Origin: Spirochaetales bacterium
Lineage (GTDB): Bacteria > Spirochaetota > Spirochaetia > DSM-27196 > SLST01
Reading direction: 5' to 3'
Length of the DNA: 7,995 nt
Assembly: GCA_030642995.1 (NCBI GenBank)
Contig: DAOWMR010000117.1
Span: 1 to 7,995 of the forward strand
Notes under the pieces: generated by a model
The model's database searches: none
Told to the model about the DNA's origin: nothing
What the model saw: only the letters and a program-made list of their open reading frames with translations
In this document: one piece after another, positions 6,414 through 7,995 of the stretch
Layout: each line of letters begins with the position of its first letter
How positions within the stretch are numbered: position 1 is the first letter of the stretch
Made by a program: the position numbers and the translations under genes

Positions 6414-6664
6414 TACCTGCGCGGTCCTGAACTCAGGCTGAGGAAGCTGTCAAGATCGGTCTCAAGCGTGAGAAGGCGCTCCTCCAAACGAACAAGCCAC
6501 TGCATTGAGAAGTTCTGCGCCGATCCGTCCATATCACCGAACGATTGATCCAAGAGCCGTCTGAACTGATGCTGACGAATACGCTCGGTCCCGCAGTAGG
6601 GACAGAACCGGAAATCAGGAGCTATGTTGCGGTGACAGGATCGACAGGTCGTGAATTCGCGCAC
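6413..6664 (-). CDS. Small zinc-ribbon protein of unknown function
   Basis: An 83-residue protein. Its N terminus is a rubredoxin-like zinc ribbon with four Cys as C7-x2-C10 and C21-x2-C24 (CRSC, then CPYCG), expected to bind one zinc ion. The remainder (about 30-78) is predicted helical and amphipathic, with a leucine-rich segment (WLVRLEERLLTLETDLDSFL) that could dimerise or bind a partner. No signal peptide or membrane helix is seen. The start is GTG at 6664; an ATG two bases upstream is out of frame. There is no Shine-Dalgarno sequence, but a good promoter places its transcription start at the GTG. It lies 7 bases after the dehydrogenase stop, so it may be both cotranscribed and independently expressed. 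The family is not recognised; the role cannot be stated. Confidence 0.72.
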   Translation of the reverse strand: MREFTTCRSCHRNIAPDFRFCPYCGTERIRQHQFRRLLDQSFGDMDGSAQNFSMQWLVRLEERLLTLETDLDSFLSLSSGPRR

Positions 6665-6670
6665 ATTTTC

Positions 6671-6699
6671 ACTATAGTGGCGCCGTGTGGCCGTTGCAA
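6671..6699 (-). promoter_or_regulatory. Candidate leaderless promoter of the zinc-ribbon gene, inside the dehydrogenase 3' end
   Basis: TTGCAA (6694-6699), a 17-base spacer and TATAGT (6671-6676, five of six) form a good housekeeping promoter on the minus strand. Six bases then lead to the GTG at 6664, so transcription would begin at the start codon. The element overlaps the dehydrogenase stop codon (6672-6674). The -10 lies within the palindrome CACTATAGTG (6670-6679). Confidence 0.5.
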
Positions 6700-7579
6700 G
6701 CAGGATTCTCCACCAACTGCTCGCTCATCTCCCACAGTCGCGCTCCAGTCTGCTCATCCAGCGCCGCCGGAGCCGGCTCTATCTCTCGACCGTCCTTGAA
6801 GTAACGACCGCTCACCCCTTCTACATCGGGGCTAGTGGCGAGATGAATCACCGGTGCTGCGGCCTTGTCCGGTGTGCGGAGAATTGGCAACAACAGCGAT
6901 TGAAAAACCACCCGGACCAGAGAGACGCTGTCGCGGCCCGGCGCGGCTATGGGTGTGGCAACCACTCCGGGATCAACGGCATTCACGGTAACGCCGGCAC
7001 CGTTCAGCCGCCGCGCAAACTCCCGCGTGAACAGGATGTTCGCCAGCTTGCTCTGTGCGTACGCGCGAAAAACCCGGTAGTTGCTCGTTAAGTGCAGATC
7101 GTCAAACCAGATTTTCCCGACCTTGTGCGCCACTGATCCAAGAATCACGACACGAGACGGCGTCGATTCCTTCAGCCGATCCATGAGAAGTGTTGTGAGC
7201 AGGAAATGCCCCAGGTGGTTGACGGCGAAGGTGAGTTCGTGACCGTCGGCACTCTCGTGGCGCCGGTAGAGCAACACCCCGCGTTGTTAATGAGCACATC
7301 AATTCGCGGGCATGTCTCGTGGAGTTCGGTGGCGGCCCTCCGCACACTTGCCGTTGACGCCAGGTCACACGCAATCGTACGAACGCCCGGGCGATCGGTC
7401 GGCGGGGCCGCGCTCCCGCTTGCCTGCAGCGCCGCCTCAATTTCAGTGGTGGTCTTTACCGCCCGTTCGGCACTCCGAGCGATGATGACTACGCGGTGAC
7501 CCGCCAGGGCGAGCGCCTTTGCAGTTGCTTTGCCAATACCTGATGTTGCGCCGGTAATCACAACTGTTTTCGGTGTCAT
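6672..7579 (-). pseudogene. Short-chain dehydrogenase/reductase (retinol-dehydrogenase-like), frameshifted
   Basis: An NAD(P)-dependent oxidoreductase of the classical SDR type, substrate unknown. The first frame (ATG 7579) carries the Rossmann motif T9-G-A-T-S-G-I-G16 and N98-N-A-G101, then becomes nonsense and stops at 7172. The second frame resumes at 7277 with LLYRRHESADGHELTFAVNHLGHF, and has the catalytic Ser (GSVAH), YAQSK and the DPGVVATP segment. One extra G in the run of four at 7277-7280 would rejoin them as NNAG-V-LLYRR and give 302 residues, normal for the family. On that numbering the active site is S149, Y174 and K178. All motifs survive on both sides, so this is either a very recent mutation or a homopolymer sequencing error. 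No Shine-Dalgarno is present; a perfect TATAAT lies six bases before the ATG. It is divergent from the alanyl-tRNA editing gene. Confidence 0.88.
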
Positions 7580-7585
7580 CCCGTG

Positions 7586-7591
7586 ATTATA
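7586..7591 (-). promoter_or_regulatory. -10 box TATAAT of the dehydrogenase gene, leaderless arrangement
   Basis: A perfect TATAAT on the minus strand ends six bases (CACGGG) before the ATG at 7579, so the predicted transcript starts at the A of ATG. No recognisable -35 exists at 16-18 bases (CGCACC at 17). An activator or -10-driven initiation would be needed. Confidence 0.5.
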
Positions 7592-7603
7592 CCGAAACTC
7601 TGT

Positions 7604-7632
7604 TTGCGGGTGCGCCGATAGATGTGCATAAT
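7604..7632 (+). promoter_or_regulatory. Candidate leaderless promoter of the alanyl-tRNA editing gene
   Basis: TTGCGG (7604-7609), a 17-base spacer and CATAAT (7627-7632, five of six) precede the GTG at 7639 by six bases (TGCGGC). It lies back to back with the dehydrogenase -10 at 7586-7591 in a 59-base divergent region. No Shine-Dalgarno is visible upstream of the GTG. Confidence 0.5.
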
Positions 7633-7638
7633 TGCGGC

Positions 7639-7995
7639 GTGACTGAGCAGCTCTACTACAAAGACACTGGCATTCTTGAGTTCCCGGCCCGTGTTCATCG
7701 AGTTGATCGGGAGGACGGACGGACCGTTGTCTTGCTGGATCAGACGGCCTTCTACCCGGAAGGCGGAGGCCAACCCGCCGACAAAGGCACGCTGAGTGGA
7801 CGTGCGGTCGTCCATGTGCGAAAAGACCGTGATGGAATCTCGCACATCCTTGCCGACCCTTCGCGCGACGAGCCCGAACTTGCGGTGGGCGATGCGGTCA
7901 GCGGGGTGATTGACGGCGCGCACCGCCGGGACTTCATGCAGCAGCACACCGGACAGCACATCATATCCGCCGCTCTGCTCAATGTTGGAGGATAC
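7639..7995 (+). CDS. Alanyl-tRNA editing protein, AlaX type (partial, runs off right edge)
   Basis: Stand-alone editing proteins of this family hydrolyse mischarged Ser-tRNA(Ala) or Gly-tRNA(Ala) in the cytoplasm and back up alanyl-tRNA synthetase. The 119 visible residues cover the N-terminal beta-barrel-like part with the hallmark AFYPEGGGQPADKG (37-50), and then the start of the editing domain with the zinc-binding H103-T-G-Q-H107 in DFMQQHTGQHIISAALL. The presence of the N-terminal domain means a medium (AlaX-M) or long form; the expected downstream Cys/His zinc ligands and any C-terminal DHHA1 domain lie outside the window. The usual Ser or Thr choice for substrate specificity cannot be judged. 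The start is GTG, consistent with the normal N terminus (TEQLYYKD), and it has a -10 box six bases upstream. It is the only plus-strand gene here. It is not alaS itself, because the catalytic synthetase domain is missing before the editing motifs. Confidence 0.92.
   Translation, partial: MTEQLYYKDTGILEFPARVHRVDREDGRTVVLLDQTAFYPEGGGQPADKGTLSGRAVVHVRKDRDGISHILADPSRDEPELAVGDAVSGVIDGAHRRDFMQQHTGQHIISAALLNVGGY

Noticed and set aside
7622..7642. Six-codon upstream open frame (ATG 7622 to TGA 7642) overlapping the GTG of the alanyl-tRNA editing gene
   Set aside because: It would overlap the predicted -10 box and has no ribosome site. If the mRNA is leaderless it is not transcribed. Probably chance.

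Overview
The window looks like chromosomal core sequence from a flagellated bacterium, most likely a free-living spirochaete. That placement is inference. It rests on the gene mix: FliS next to a coiled-coil flagellar chaperone, a DUF4914 protein, and a signal-peptide propeller/NodB-like protein. There is no rRNA or complete marker gene to settle it. No mobile element, CRISPR array, tRNA or rRNA gene was seen, and no convincing intrinsic terminator was found.

Layout: seven genes lie on the minus strand and one on the plus strand at the right edge. Reading along minus-strand transcription, from right to left, the order is as follows. A short-chain dehydrogenase gene (6672-7579) is broken by a one-base frameshift. 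A small zinc-ribbon protein (6413-6664) follows. Next is a secreted 778-residue protein (3985-6321) made of a beta-propeller and a NodB-type deacetylase-like domain whose catalytic motifs are mostly lost. Then come fliS (3477-3902) and a tightly coupled FlgN/FliT-like coiled-coil gene (3019-3474). Last are a DUF4914 P-loop, PEPCK-like protein (1025-2899) and the first 323 codons of polA (1-969, running off the left edge). On the plus strand, an alanyl-tRNA editing protein (7639 to the right edge) diverges from the dehydrogenase gene across a 59-base gap.

The genes are mostly independent units. Only fliS with the chaperone-like gene is a clear operon: it has a 2-base gap and a shared flagellar export role. 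The dehydrogenase and zinc-ribbon genes are 7 bases apart, but the second also appears to have its own promoter.

The most striking signal is in gene starts. Four genes (polA, zinc ribbon, dehydrogenase, alanyl-tRNA editing) lack a Shine-Dalgarno sequence. Each instead has a -10-like hexamer (TANNNT or one mismatch from TATAAT) ending exactly six bases before the start codon, as expected for leaderless mRNAs. Three other genes (DUF4914, fliS and the propeller protein, which starts with TTG) have strong Shine-Dalgarno sequences. A second notable signal is a 30-base double palindrome (2992-3021) upstream of the DUF4914 gene, which looks like an operator.
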